Shown: positions 32,991 to 42,608 of the stretch, piece after piece
Numbering within the stretch: the first letter of the stretch is position 1
Layout: every line of letters begins with the position of its first letter
Assembly (NCBI GenBank): GCA_963839515.1
Contig: CAWIVN010000020.1
Coordinates: 186,001 to 250,000 of the forward strand
Direction: 5' to 3'
Origin: Fredericiella sp963839515
Lineage (GTDB): Bacteria > Chloroflexota > Anaerolineae > Caldilineales > Caldilineaceae
DNA: 64,000 bases
Translations under genes and position numbers: made by a program
The notes under the pieces: generated by a model
What the model saw: the letters and a program-made list of their open reading frames with translations, nothing else
What the model was told of the DNA's origin: nothing
Database searches by the model: none

Positions 32991-34174
32991 ACCGCCTCTG
33001 GGTGCGCCTGAGCCTTATCTTCAGCAGCCTGATCCTGGTCTTCTCTCTGCTGCCACTGGCTGCCTTCACGATCTTTGTGCTCACGCATGAGCCACCTGCA
33101 ACTGGTGCAGCCGGTGCAGTTGTGTCGCCGCTCGCCACGCCAGCCGCTGGTGTGGCCGTCAGTGCACCTGGTGCGGAGCCTGTCAGCGTGCCTGTGCCCG
33201 GCAATCGGCTGCCACCGCCGCGGATACGCAACCCTTGGCAGGAGATACCGCTCGATCTTTTGCGCTCGTTTTTGTTCGCCGGCATCCTAGGTATCGTCGG
33301 CGGCATTGCGGCGAGCAGGATTGTAGCGGCCCCCATCACCCGCCTGGCGAATGCTGCCCAGGCGATCGGGGCCGGCGATCTTAGCACGCGCGTACCGCCC
33401 AACCACAGCAGCACCGAGATGGACGAACTCACGACGGCCTTTAACACGATGGCCGCCGACCTGGAGCACGCCTCGGAACTTCGCACATCGCTGATGGCCG
33501 ACGTTTCGCATGAACTGCGCACGCCCTTGACTGTCCTCGAAGGCAACCTGCGCGCGGCGCTTGACCACGTGTATGAACTGGACGAGGAACAGATCGCCAA
33601 CCTCTACGAGCAGACGCGCCATTTGATTCGGCTGGTTAACGACCTGCGTGAGCTGGCTTTAGCGGAATCAGCACAGTTGCCCCTGGATCTGCAAGCGCTG
33701 GATATCGCGCCGATCGTCCAAGAGACAGCTGCCGCGTTCGATCTATTGGGGGAAGAAAAAGGGATTCTGCTGCAAACGCAGCTTGCACCCGGCCTTCCGC
33801 CGATCTACTCCGATCGCGTCCGGGTGCGCCAGGTGCTCCATAACCTGCTGGCGAACGCCCTGCGCCATACGCCCAGTGGCGGCACCATCATAATTGCTGC
33901 GCAGCCCGAGCCTGCCGGTGTCGCCCTTTCAGTCGTCGACAATGGCGAAGGCATCGATCCGCAAGCGATAACACACGTCTTTGACCGTTTCTACCGCACT
34001 GATCCCTCGCGTAGCCGTGATACTGGCGGCAGCGGCCTGGGCCTCGCCATCGTCAAGGCATTAGTCGAGGCCCAAGGCGGACATGTCGAAGCCGCCAGCC
34101 CTGGGTTCGGCCAAGGAAGCGTCTTCACTTTACATTTTCCCCATGCGCAACCGCACACCCTCATCGCTTCATAA
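32987..34174 (+). CDS. membrane sensor histidine kinase
   Basis: 395 residues. TM1 (about 8-31) is followed by a Pro/Ala/Val-rich extracytoplasmic loop of about 55 residues, with no recognisable sensor fold. TM2 (about 87-108) leads to HAMP (about 108-160). The phospho-acceptor helix is VSHELRTPLTVLEG, and the ATPase domain has N-box NLLANALRHTP, G1 DNGEGIDP, F-box FDRFYRTDP and G2 GGSGLGLAIVK. The short loop and adjacency to a MacAB-like exporter recall intramembrane-sensing or envelope-stress kinases that respond to membrane-active compounds; that is inference. It is the partner of the regulator just upstream. Confidence 0.95.
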   Translation: MNRLWVRLSLIFSSLILVFSLLPLAAFTIFVLTHEPPATGAAGAVVSPLATPAAGVAVSAPGAEPVSVPVPGNRLPPPRIRNPWQEIPLDLLRSFLFAGILGIVGGIAASRIVAAPITRLANAAQAIGAGDLSTRVPPNHSSTEMDELTTAFNTMAADLEHASELRTSLMADVSHELRTPLTVLEGNLRAALDHVYELDEEQIANLYEQTRHLIRLVNDLRELALAESAQLPLDLQALDIAPIVQETAAAFDLLGEEKGILLQTQLAPGLPPIYSDRVRVRQVLHNLLANALRHTPSGGTIIIAAQPEPAGVALSVVDNGEGIDPQAITHVFDRFYRTDPSRSRDTGGSGLGLAIVKALVEAQGGHVEAASPGFGQGSVFTLHFPHAQPHTLIAS

Positions 34175-34232
34175 ACACAGCAATATGCTGTACGCCCCCC
34201 CACTTATTTCGCTCACAACGTCTTCCCAATCT

Positions 34233-34254
34233 CTTGACAATTGCTTGAGATTTG
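34233..34254 (+). promoter_or_regulatory. tandem 11-bp direct repeat upstream of the ABC operon
   Basis: CTTGACAATTG and CTTGAGATTTG are directly adjacent and match at 9 of 11 positions. One helical turn between half-sites is the usual spacing of OmpR-family operators. The first copy resembles the elements upstream of the response regulator gene. The start codon of the ATPase gene is 50 bases downstream. Confidence 0.45.
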
Positions 34255-34304
34255 CCTGCCACAATTGAGCTATCGACATCAAGCATTGGCAAGAAAGTGT
34301 CCCT

Positions 34305-35060
34305 GTGAACAGCACAGATTCAAACAGCAAATCAGCGATAATCGACATTAGCGACCTTTCCAAGGTGTACGTGATGGGCGCCACCGAGGTGCACGCCTTG
34401 CGCAACGTGTCGCTCACGATCTGTGAAGGCGAGTACGTGGCCATCATCGGGGCATCCGGTTCGGGCAAGAGCACGCTGATGAACATGATCGGCCTGCTCG
34501 ACCGGCCCACCAGCGGCTCCTACCGCATCAGCGGCGTCGAAGTCTCTCAGCTGAGCAAGGATCGCATGGCCGATCTGCGCAACCGGGAGATCGGCTTTGT
34601 CTTTCAGCGTTTCAACCTGCTGGCACGTACACCCGCACGCCGCCAGGTCGAGTTGCCGCTCTTCTATGCCGGGGTGCCCGCCCGCCAATCCGCTGCCATG
34701 GCAACGGAGGCACTCGAGCGCGTGGGATTGGGCGACCGCTTGCACCACCGGCCGGATGAACTCTCCGGCGGACAGCAGCAGCGCGTGGCCATTGCACGCG
34801 CCCTCGTCAACAAGCCGGGCATCGTGTTGGCCGACGAGCCGACCGGTGCGCTCGATTCGAAGACCGGTCAGGAACTGCTGGCGCTGTTCGACGAACTGCA
34901 CCAGCAAGGCATCACACTGGTCGTCGTCACCCACGATATGGGCGTCGCCAGCCGCGCCGAGCGTGTGGTCACGCTGCGCGACGGGGTTATTGTCGAAGAC
35001 CGCCAGGTCACCAGCAGGGAGAGCACCGCCGAGGAGAACAGGGCACATGAGAGTCATTAA
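34305..35060 (+). CDS. MacB/LolD-type ABC transporter ATP-binding protein
   Basis: 251 residues: the nucleotide-binding subunit for the permease encoded next. Visible motifs are Walker A GASGSGKST, Q-loop FQRFNLLA, the ABC signature LSGGQQQRVAIARAL, Walker B VLADEPTGALDS and the H-loop VVVTHD. The FNLLxRTxxxxxVELPLFYAGV block is typical of the MacB/LolD/FtsE branch rather than importers. The start is a GTG at 34305 with a weak AAGAAAG upstream. The gene overlaps the permease by 14 bp. Confidence 0.93.
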   Translation: MNSTDSNSKSAIIDISDLSKVYVMGATEVHALRNVSLTICEGEYVAIIGASGSGKSTLMNMIGLLDRPTSGSYRISGVEVSQLSKDRMADLRNREIGFVFQRFNLLARTPARRQVELPLFYAGVPARQSAAMATEALERVGLGDRLHHRPDELSGGQQQRVAIARALVNKPGIVLADEPTGALDSKTGQELLALFDELHQQGITLVVVTHDMGVASRAERVVTLRDGVIVEDRQVTSRESTAEENRAHESH

Positions 35061-36279
35061 ATATTTTGGTGTGGCATGGGAAAGCATCCAGGCGCACCGC
35101 ATGCGCGCCATCCTGACCATGCTGGGTATCATCATCGGCATTGCCGCCGTCTTGGTCACCGTGGGCATCGGCAGCGGGGCAGCAGCGTCGATCACCGAGC
35201 GCATCGAGAGCAGCGGCACCAACTTGCTGACCGTCAGCAGCGGCACGCGCGGCAGTTCCAGTTCGACGCTGACCATGGCCGACGCCGAGGTGCTGGGCAA
35301 CAGCGAACGCTTCCCAACCATAGGGGGCGTCGCTCCACAATACAGCAGCCAGACGACGGTCGCCAACGGATCCAGCGAAGGCACCTACCAGGTGGTCGGC
35401 ACGACCCACGCCTACGGCGACATTCGTAGCCTGGATATTGCCGGCGGCTCTTTTCTGCAGGATGGTGAGTCTGCCGGCAACACTGTTGCCAACAGCTATA
35501 CGGCCGTGTTGGGTGATACCGTTGCCACTGACCTGTTTGGCGGGGTAGACCCCGTCGGCCAGACCGTGCGCATCGGTGACGCCCTGTTCCAAGTGATCGG
35601 CGTGCTGAAATCGACAGGATCGTCCGGTTTCGGCAGCAGCGACAGCCAGGTTTATGTCCCTATTAATGTCGCCCTTGGCCGCCTGTTTAATGCCGACCGC
35701 TATCGCGGTTCCTACATGGTTTCCAGCATCAGTATCCAGGCGGTCAGCCAGGAAGCGCTCGACGATACGGAGACACAGGTCGAACAAGTGCTGCGCCTGC
35801 GCCACGGACTTGGCGCAGATGACGATAACGATTTCTCGATCAGTAACCAGGCCGACTTGCTCGATATGGCATCGTCCGTTTCCGGCACATTGTCTAGCCT
35901 GTTGGGCGGTATTGGGGCCGTCAGCCTGGTTGTCGGCGGCATCGGCATCATGAACATCATGTTGGTTTCGGTGACTGAGCGCACACGTGAAATCGGGTTG
36001 CGCAAGGCGGTTGGGGCGCATGATCGGGATATATTGCTCCAGTTCCTGGTCGAAGCGCTCGTCCTTTGCACGCTTGGCGGTCTCATCGGCATAGGGATCG
36101 GGTATGGAATACAAGTGCTGGTGGGGCTCATTCCCGGAGCGCCATTGAAAGTGATCATCCAGCCGTGGGCTGTCGCCCTCGCCCTCGCCGTCAGCAGCGC
36201 CAGCGGCTTTGTCTTTGGTCTATACCCGGCCCTGCGCGCCACGCAACTCGACCCGATCGAAGCGCTGCGCTACGAATAG
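35047..36279 (+). CDS. MacB-like ABC transporter permease (FtsX superfamily)
   Basis: 410 residues. An N-terminal TM helix (about 20-42, TMLGIIIGIAAVLVTVGIG) precedes a large extracytoplasmic MacB periplasmic-core domain (about 45-275). A three-helix FtsX domain (about 285-405) has GGIGIMNIMLVSVTERTREIGLRKAVGA, the coupling-helix block of MacB proteins. This family does not form a channel; it transmits ATP hydrolysis mechanically to the outside. The start at 35047 lies within the end of the ATPase gene and matches the family start (MRVIKYFGVAWESIQAHRMRA). Open frame upstream of this in the ATPase region is not coding. Confidence 0.93.
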   Translation: MRVIKYFGVAWESIQAHRMRAILTMLGIIIGIAAVLVTVGIGSGAAASITERIESSGTNLLTVSSGTRGSSSSTLTMADAEVLGNSERFPTIGGVAPQYSSQTTVANGSSEGTYQVVGTTHAYGDIRSLDIAGGSFLQDGESAGNTVANSYTAVLGDTVATDLFGGVDPVGQTVRIGDALFQVIGVLKSTGSSGFGSSDSQVYVPINVALGRLFNADRYRGSYMVSSISIQAVSQEALDDTETQVEQVLRLRHGLGADDDNDFSISNQADLLDMASSVSGTLSSLLGGIGAVSLVVGGIGIMNIMLVSVTERTREIGLRKAVGAHDRDILLQFLVEALVLCTLGGLIGIGIGYGIQVLVGLIPGAPLKVIIQPWAVALALAVSSASGFVFGLYPALRATQLDPIEALRYE

Positions 36280-36302
36280 TGAACAACAAAGAGGAATCCG
36301 TC

Positions 36303-37967
36303 ATGAGCGTAAAACCCAAGTCACGAAAGCGCCGCTGGTTAACGGTACTGGTGGTACTGGCGGTAGTCGCCGCCGGCGGTTACTTTGCAGCAACACGCCT
36401 GGGCCTCCTGTCGCAGACGCCTGCAAACGCGGCCGGTCCGCAGGCTGCCGATCTGCCGACGGTCCAGATCGAGTCCGTGGACGTATTGCAGACGGATGTC
36501 AGCGCCTCTGGTAACTTGGAACTGATCGACGAACGCAACGTGGCACTGGACGTCGACGGCATTGTTGCCGAGATCGACGTGTCTGTCGGCGCCAGGGTAA
36601 AGGCTGGGGATGTGCTGTTGCGTCTCGACACCACCGACCTGGAGCGGGCGTTGGCCGTGGCGGAACTAAACGTCGAAACTGCCAAGATCAATCTCGAGGA
36701 CGTACAGAAGCCGGCTTCGGCGGCAGATATGGCCAAGGCGCAAGCATCGCTGCAGGAGGCGCAGGCCAACCTTGCCGACGTCAAGGCCGGCTCCAGCGCC
36801 GAGGAGATTGCTGCTGCTCGCAGCAACCTTGCGGCTGCCCAGTCGAAGTACGGTGAACTGACCGCCGGGCCGAGCGATGCTGAGTTGACGCAGTTGAGCG
36901 CTGATCTTAAGAAGAAAGAGATCGCGCTGGCCGAGGCCCAAAGTGCCTACGACAAGGTCGCCTGGCAGGGCAATGCCTCCCAACAGTCGGCAGACCTGCA
37001 GTCGGCCACCATCGACTACGAAGCAGCCAAGGCTGCCTATGAGGAGTCGACGGCCGCCGCCTCGAATTCCGATCTGCAGTCCGCCGCCGCTACCATCAAG
37101 TCTGCGCAGGTAACGCTCAACGACCTGCTCAATTCACCCACCGCCGCGGGTATTGCTTCAGCACAGGCCCAGGTGGTCGATGCGGAATCCACCCTGGCCG
37201 ACCTGCAGGAAGGCGCAACGGCCAATGACGTGCGCGCGTCTGAAATATCGCTAGAGCAGTCGCTCATCGACCTGGAGACTGCACAGAGCAACCTGGCTGC
37301 AGCTACGGTCACGGCCCCTGTCGACGGGGTCGTGACGAGCCTGGATGCAGAAGTGGGCGTGCGCAAGGCGGCCGATTCGATCGTTGCGACGCTGACCGAT
37401 CCCTCGCAGCTCGAGCTCCTCATTACTGTGGCCGAGAGCGACATCCCCAACGTAGCGATCGACCAGGACGCCACCGTCGAGATCGACGCCTTCCCGGGCA
37501 AGAGCTTTGCGGGCGTCGTGTCCGCCATTTCGCCCGTGAAGAGCAGCGACTCCACCTCGGTCAGCTATCCGGTCACGGTTCGGCTGACGGGTGACAATCT
37601 GACAGGCGTGTTGCCGGGCATGAATGCGGTGGCCACAATCGCCAATCAGCAGGCAGTGGCCCCCAACAGCTGGCTGGTACCGACGAATGCGGTGCGTACG
37701 CAGGGTGGCCAAAGCACCGTGATGGTTGTGCGTGACACGGTGCCTGCTCCGATCAGCGTCACTCCGGGCACCGTCCAGGGCGAATGGACGGCGGTCGTGT
37801 CGCCAGACCTTAAAGAGGGGGATAAAGTGGTTGGCAGCCTGACATCGTCTAGTAACGAGAATAACTTTATGTTTGGTGGTCCCCCGCCGGGCGCCGGTGG
37901 TGGCTTCCCTGTGGGCGGTGGCGGCGTGCGCACAGGCAATAGCGGTGGTACCAGACAGCAGCCATAA
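36303..37967 (+). CDS. HlyD/MacA-type adaptor protein with long coiled-coil hairpin
   Basis: 554 residues with an N-terminal membrane anchor (about 12-33). A biotinyl-lipoyl half-motif (VDGIVAEIDVSVGARVKAGDVLLRLD) precedes a long Ala/Gln-rich coiled coil (about 115-330, repeats like AKAQASLQEAQANLADV). The second lipoyl half (VTAPVDGVVTSLDAEVG) and beta-barrel domains follow. The Gly/Pro-rich tail (about 520-554) is unusual. GAGGA at 36291-36295 is 7 bases before the ATG. MacA-type proteins couple MacB pumps to extracellular partners; in a monoderm they may gather substrate at the membrane surface. It follows the permease by 23 bp. Confidence 0.9.
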   Translation: MSVKPKSRKRRWLTVLVVLAVVAAGGYFAATRLGLLSQTPANAAGPQAADLPTVQIESVDVLQTDVSASGNLELIDERNVALDVDGIVAEIDVSVGARVKAGDVLLRLDTTDLERALAVAELNVETAKINLEDVQKPASAADMAKAQASLQEAQANLADVKAGSSAEEIAAARSNLAAAQSKYGELTAGPSDAELTQLSADLKKKEIALAEAQSAYDKVAWQGNASQQSADLQSATIDYEAAKAAYEESTAAASNSDLQSAAATIKSAQVTLNDLLNSPTAAGIASAQAQVVDAESTLADLQEGATANDVRASEISLEQSLIDLETAQSNLAAATVTAPVDGVVTSLDAEVGVRKAADSIVATLTDPSQLELLITVAESDIPNVAIDQDATVEIDAFPGKSFAGVVSAISPVKSSDSTSVSYPVTVRLTGDNLTGVLPGMNAVATIANQQAVAPNSWLVPTNAVRTQGGQSTVMVVRDTVPAPISVTPGTVQGEWTAVVSPDLKEGDKVVGSLTSSSNENNFMFGGPPPGAGGGFPVGGGGVRTGNSGGTRQQP

Positions 37968-37992
37968 CGGACTCTGTCACAGGGGCAATATC

Positions 37993-40014
37993 ATGACAAA
38001 GCGAACGATCTATTTCATTTTCATCCCCTTGTTCGCCCTGGCGCTGGTTGCCGGCGGCGGCTGGTGGGCCAATCAGGAGGGACTGCTGAGCCAGTGGCTG
38101 GCACCAGTTGCCCAGACAGCTTCGTCCGTCTCCACCGGCGTACAGGCACAGCCTGGCCAGGGGGGGCAGACAGGTATGATGACCTCTACCCTGACCTCGG
38201 GCAACGATAGGCCAGACGGCCGTCCTGCTCAGCCCGACGGCCAGGCTCCGCCGGATGGTTTCCCTGCTCCACCTGACGGACAGGCTCTTGCCGTCGACGC
38301 GGTTAGCGGCGCCAGCGATACTAGCAATGGCACCGGCGTTGCTGCCACTGCCGAGGCCGTTACCGCAACGGCGACCTCGGCAGCGGCGACAACTGCTGCG
38401 AGCAGGATGGTAACCATTCCGGCCGTGGCGGGCGTGAAGGGGAGTCAACTCTTCGACGACGGCGGTACGTTGGTTACCACGCTTGAGAGCGGCGCCAGCG
38501 TCCTGGTTAGGGGCCGTTCCGCCGATAGCTCCTGGCTGTCCGTCACAAGCGACGGCGGCGACGGTTGGGTGCAGGCCAGGCAGCTGATCATCTACGGCCT
38601 CGCGCGCCTGTCCGTTGCAGAGACACCTGCCGCAGTTGTGGCGGCAGCAGGCAACCTGGCGACCGCAGCGGCTTCTGCCGGCGATTCTTCGCCAATAACG
38701 GCGACTGGCACCCTTACAGCTGTCACAGCCTCGACAGATGCTGCGAGTGAGACGACACTTTTCGCCAAAGTCAGTACGGATCAAGGACGTCTTAATATCC
38801 GCTCGGGTCCTGGCACAGATTATGCGGTGGTTGCCACGGGCAAAGATGGGGCCACGTACACCGTGTTGGGACGTAACGACGCCGGCGACTGGTTGGAGTT
38901 ACAATTAGATGGTATTGAGCCCGGTTGGGCTTCGTCCGCTTACTTGAAAGTTGACGGCGATGTGAGCCAATTGCCGGTACGCCTGGCGCCGGCGGTGCAA
39001 GCGCATGAAACGGAGCCGGCGGCCACAACCGCCGCTGACTCCACAGCGGCCGCCATCATAACGGTTGCCAACAGCACTACCAATGCTGCGGCGGATTTGC
39101 AAGGCACCATCGTCTTTCAGCAAAGCCCGGGTGGCATGATCTACGCCTACAGCCTGGCGTCGGGCAAGCTCTGGCAGCTGACTAACGGTTTTGACCCCGC
39201 CATCAGCCCCGATGGCAGCACGGTGGCCTTTGTGCGCGACGGCGGCGAGACGGGGCTGTACTTGATCGACATCGACGGCAGCAACGAACGGCGCATTTTT
39301 GAACGCTCCGTCTTGAGTTCGCCCAAGTGGAGTCCAGACGGGCAGTGGATTGTCTTCTCGCGCAATGACGAAGGCGTCGACTGTTACCAGATGATGCCCA
39401 ACTACTGCATGCTGCCGGAGGAGGCCAAGCACCGTTTCCCAATTGGGATACCTGACAGCATTCCGTTAGTGACAGAGTACCAGCACAAGCTTTCGGTGGT
39501 GGACAGCAACGGCGACAATTTCCATGACGTAGCGGCACTCAACTCGGCGCGCGCCGTCGATTGGAGCGACGCCGGCATTGTGTACCAGTCGACGGCAGGG
39601 ATCCAGATCACGGCTGATGGCGAGGATGCCGTCAACAAGGAAGTGATTTTTGATAACCTCAATCCATACTACTTTGACCCCGATCTGCAGCCCAATGGTG
39701 GTCAGATCGTCTTCCAGATCAAGGGTGCGGCGCAGACGGACCTGTGGGTGGTTAATGCCGACGGTACGGGCAAGACGTCGCTGACTAGGCCCAAGACGAC
39801 GCTGGTCGACATGCTGCCCAGCAACGTCGCCGCCGCCTACAGCCCCGACGGCCAGCACATCGTCTTTCTGAGCAACCGCGCTGCAGACAACAACGCCGGC
39901 GACTGGCACCTGTGGGTGATGAACGCCGACGGCTCCAATCAGCGCCAGTTGCCCATTGATCTGGCAATTGACTACACCTATGGCCTGGACCAGGTCGTCA
40001 GTTGGGGAGCCTAG
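37993..40014 (+). CDS. membrane-anchored protein with two SH3-like domains and a TolB-type propeller
   Basis: 673 residues. An N-terminal TM helix (about 7-27) is followed by a low-complexity region with repeated PDG-x units (RPDGR, QPDGQ, PPDGF, PPDGQ at about 73-95) and an Ala/Thr-rich stretch. There are two bacterial SH3-like repeats, about 140-200 and about 258-325; the second has RLNIRSGPGTDYAVVATG. A six-bladed PD40/TolB-like propeller (about 370-670) has blades such as ISPDGSTVAFVRDGG, WSPDGQWIVFSRND and YSPDGQHIVFLSNR. It begins 25 bp after the adaptor gene and ends at a terminator, so it is the last gene of the exporter operon. Its role (cell-wall or peptide binding) is inferred only. 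Confidence 0.85.
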   Translation: MTKRTIYFIFIPLFALALVAGGGWWANQEGLLSQWLAPVAQTASSVSTGVQAQPGQGGQTGMMTSTLTSGNDRPDGRPAQPDGQAPPDGFPAPPDGQALAVDAVSGASDTSNGTGVAATAEAVTATATSAAATTAASRMVTIPAVAGVKGSQLFDDGGTLVTTLESGASVLVRGRSADSSWLSVTSDGGDGWVQARQLIIYGLARLSVAETPAAVVAAAGNLATAAASAGDSSPITATGTLTAVTASTDAASETTLFAKVSTDQGRLNIRSGPGTDYAVVATGKDGATYTVLGRNDAGDWLELQLDGIEPGWASSAYLKVDGDVSQLPVRLAPAVQAHETEPAATTAADSTAAAIITVANSTTNAAADLQGTIVFQQSPGGMIYAYSLASGKLWQLTNGFDPAISPDGSTVAFVRDGGETGLYLIDIDGSNERRIFERSVLSSPKWSPDGQWIVFSRNDEGVDCYQMMPNYCMLPEEAKHRFPIGIPDSIPLVTEYQHKLSVVDSNGDNFHDVAALNSARAVDWSDAGIVYQSTAGIQITADGEDAVNKEVIFDNLNPYYFDPDLQPNGGQIVFQIKGAAQTDLWVVNADGTGKTSLTRPKTTLVDMLPSNVAAAYSPDGQHIVFLSNRAADNNAGDWHLWVMNADGSNQRQLPIDLAIDYTYGLDQVVSWGA

Positions 40015-40037
40015 TTTCCTCTAATCTATGAAGAAGC

Positions 40038-40066
40038 CCCACCGCCGCAAGCGGTGGGCGTTTTCT
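40038..40066 (+). terminator. rho-independent terminator of the exporter operon
   Basis: An 8-bp perfect stem CCCACCGC / GCGGTGGG with loop CGCAA is followed by CGTTTTCTT. It lies 24 bases after the propeller gene stop. A TTGACA at 40066-40071 directly after it may be the -35 element of the next gene. Confidence 0.85.
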
Positions 40067-40100
40067 TGACAACTTATTCTACAAATGCAAGACTGCACAC

Positions 40101-42608
40101 ATGACCGCCCCTACACAGGTGAAACGATTCCGTCACGCGTGGCCTCTGTTTACATACCTGCTGCTTTCACTTGTGATGACGTGGCCCCTGGCCGCAGAGT
40201 TGGGGAGGAAGTTCCCGTCCGATACCGGCAGCGATATGCTGGTGCACGAATGGACGCTGCATTGGCTCAAGCAAGCGCTGCTCAACCTGCAAAATCCGTT
40301 TTTCACCAGCCTGCTGGCCCACCCAACCGGCGTAGCGCTTACCTCGCATAATATCGCCTGGGTAAACTTCGGCCTGTGGCTGCCGCTGACCTACGCCTGG
40401 GGGCAGGCAGCCGCTACCAGCCTCACCTATCTTCTGATCTTCACATTCAATGCGTATGCGATGTACTTGTTTGCTTACGACCAGACTCGCTCACAGGCCG
40501 GCGCTTGGATAGCCGGCCTTATTTTTGGCTTTTTTCCCACAACCTTGTCTGATGGCGGCCATATAAATATGCTGCCCGTCGGCTGGCTGCCCCTGGCGCT
40601 GCTGTATCTTGACCGCGTGATTAGGGCTGGTGGATGGCGCAACGCGTTCATGGCCGGCCTGTTTTTGGCCCTGCTTGGCATAACGCGCTGGCAGTTGTTG
40701 GCCATCGGCGCTATCCCGGCCGTCGTATTTGTTCTATTCCGGCTGTTCACGGTTCGCCGCCGGCTAAATTTTCGTTCTCTCGGCTATTTGGCTGCCAGCG
40801 GCGCCTTGTCGCTGTTTATGATGGCGCCGTTTCTGGCACCTGTGGTGGTCGCCCAACTAACGCGATCAAACGCGGATGATCTGTTGACCTACGAGCCTGC
40901 CTTTTCATCCGACCTGCTGGGTTATGTCATTCCGCACTTTCGCCTGCCATTATGGCAGTGGTTCACGCAGCAGCTGCCGGCCAATCTGCAGTTTCCACAG
41001 CAGGAGATTGCATTCCTCGGCTATGCGGCACTGGCGCTGGCAGCCTGTGCGATCCTGCTGCGCTGGAAAGCGAGCCTGCCTTGGCTCATAGTGGCGGTAG
41101 TGCTGATTATCCTGGCGGTGGGACCTGTCGTCACAGCGGGGCAGATGAAGTTCGAGTGGATTTACACGCCGTACCGGCTGATCGAGGACACGTTCTACAA
41201 CCAGTTTATCCGCAAGCCGTGGCGCTATAACGCCTACATGGGGCTACCGTTGGCGATGCTCGGCGCCATCGGCGTGGCAGCCTTGCGTACGTACGGCAGG
41301 CGTCTTTGGACAGGCGTGCTGGTTGCCATCGTGTCGGTGCTGATCCTGGCGGAGTACTCCATGGCGCCTTATCCGCTGATGGCCGTCGACATCACGCCAG
41401 CGTGGTATCAGCAGCTTGCGGACGACCCCGAACAGTATGCGATTCTGGGAATGCCGATCAGCTCACGCTTTGCCGACAAGTTCTTCATGTACTACCAGAT
41501 GGAGCACGGCAAGCCCATCGTGGGCGGCCACGTTTCACGCCAGCCGCGTGAATCAATCGCCTATATGGTCAACTCGCCCTTCCTCAACGAAATGTTCTAC
41601 CAGCGCGAGATGGACCCGGCGCTGGTGGATGTAACGCATCAGCTTCGCTACCTGGCAGACGCCAACGTGCGCTATCTCATCCTGCATAAGAACTTCGTGT
41701 CGGCGGAGAAGATCGAGGCGTGGAAGGACTGGCTGACGATTACGCCTGCCTATGAAGATGGCTATACTGTCGTCTATCGCACGGCGCCGGCTGCCGGCGT
41801 AGATTTCGTGATTGAGGACTTGCTGACACCTGAGCTGGGTGTCATTCGCGCCGGCTATGAGACGGAAGATGTGCAGCAGGGGCAATTGGTGCCGGTCGAT
41901 ATCCGTTGGGGCGCAAAGGGGGCAGTGAGTGCCGACTATGACTATTGCATCAACTTGATATCCGAGGCCGGCGAGCTGGCGCAGCAGGAATGTGCGCCCA
42001 TCAGCCCGGACTGGCCGACCGGCCGCTGGCAGGCCAACGAAGTCGCCCGCAGCGCGCACACGTTGCGCGTCGATCCCCTCCTGCCCACGGGTGAATACCG
42101 CTTTGTCGTGACGCTGCGTGACACGCTGACCGGCGTGGCAGCCGGCAGTGAAATGGAACTTGACTCGTTGCAGGTGAATGCTTTGCCGCGTGTGTACACA
42201 CCACCGGCGCCGCAGCATGCGACCACGGTGCGGTTCGGTCCTGACATTCAGCTATATGGGTACGATCTCAATATGGACGGCGAGACGGCGAAGCTGACGC
42301 TTTATTGGGGGGCCGAACGCCGCATGGACCGCTCCTACAAGGTTTTTGTTCACGCCGTCGACAGCGCGACTGGAGAAATGCTGGCCCAGTACGATGCTGC
42401 CCCGCGCAACTGGACCTACCCTACCACCTGGTGGGATGCAGGTGAGGTTATCGCCGATAACGCCGAGTTGTCACTGCCAAACGCCGATACCCCGAATGTT
42501 CAATTACAGGTAGGAATGTATGACGAGCAAACGGGCGAGCGGTTGCGGGTCACGGCGCCGCCGGGCATGGCGGACAGTGGCGACGCCTTCACGATAGCGC
42601 TGCGCTAA
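40101..42608 (+). CDS. polytopic GT-C-like membrane protein with extracytoplasmic beta-sandwich
   Basis: 835 residues. The first about 430 hold some ten to eleven hydrophobic helices. The first loop is acidic (DTGSDMLVHEWTLHW), in the position where GT-C glycosyltransferases keep catalytic Asp residues. Residues about 430-560 are a soluble domain (ILGMPISSRFADKF..., typical of YfhO-like/GT-C proteins). About 570-835 is a pair of beta-sandwiches ending with KLTLYWGAERRMDRSYKVFVHAVD, a block common after GT39-like proteins of Chloroflexota. The likely role is transfer of a sugar from a polyprenyl donor outside the cell. Donor and acceptor are unknown. Its last 4 bases overlap the convergent stress-protein gene. 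Confidence 0.75.
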   Translation: MTAPTQVKRFRHAWPLFTYLLLSLVMTWPLAAELGRKFPSDTGSDMLVHEWTLHWLKQALLNLQNPFFTSLLAHPTGVALTSHNIAWVNFGLWLPLTYAWGQAAATSLTYLLIFTFNAYAMYLFAYDQTRSQAGAWIAGLIFGFFPTTLSDGGHINMLPVGWLPLALLYLDRVIRAGGWRNAFMAGLFLALLGITRWQLLAIGAIPAVVFVLFRLFTVRRRLNFRSLGYLAASGALSLFMMAPFLAPVVVAQLTRSNADDLLTYEPAFSSDLLGYVIPHFRLPLWQWFTQQLPANLQFPQQEIAFLGYAALALAACAILLRWKASLPWLIVAVVLIILAVGPVVTAGQMKFEWIYTPYRLIEDTFYNQFIRKPWRYNAYMGLPLAMLGAIGVAALRTYGRRLWTGVLVAIVSVLILAEYSMAPYPLMAVDITPAWYQQLADDPEQYAILGMPISSRFADKFFMYYQMEHGKPIVGGHVSRQPRESIAYMVNSPFLNEMFYQREMDPALVDVTHQLRYLADANVRYLILHKNFVSAEKIEAWKDWLTITPAYEDGYTVVYRTAPAAGVDFVIEDLLTPELGVIRAGYETEDVQQGQLVPVDIRWGAKGAVSADYDYCINLISEAGELAQQECAPISPDWPTGRWQANEVARSAHTLRVDPLLPTGEYRFVVTLRDTLTGVAAGSEMELDSLQVNALPRVYTPPAPQHATTVRFGPDIQLYGYDLNMDGETAKLTLYWGAERRMDRSYKVFVHAVDSATGEMLAQYDAAPRNWTYPTTWWDAGEVIADNAELSLPNADTPNVQLQVGMYDEQTGERLRVTAPPGMADSGDAFTIALR

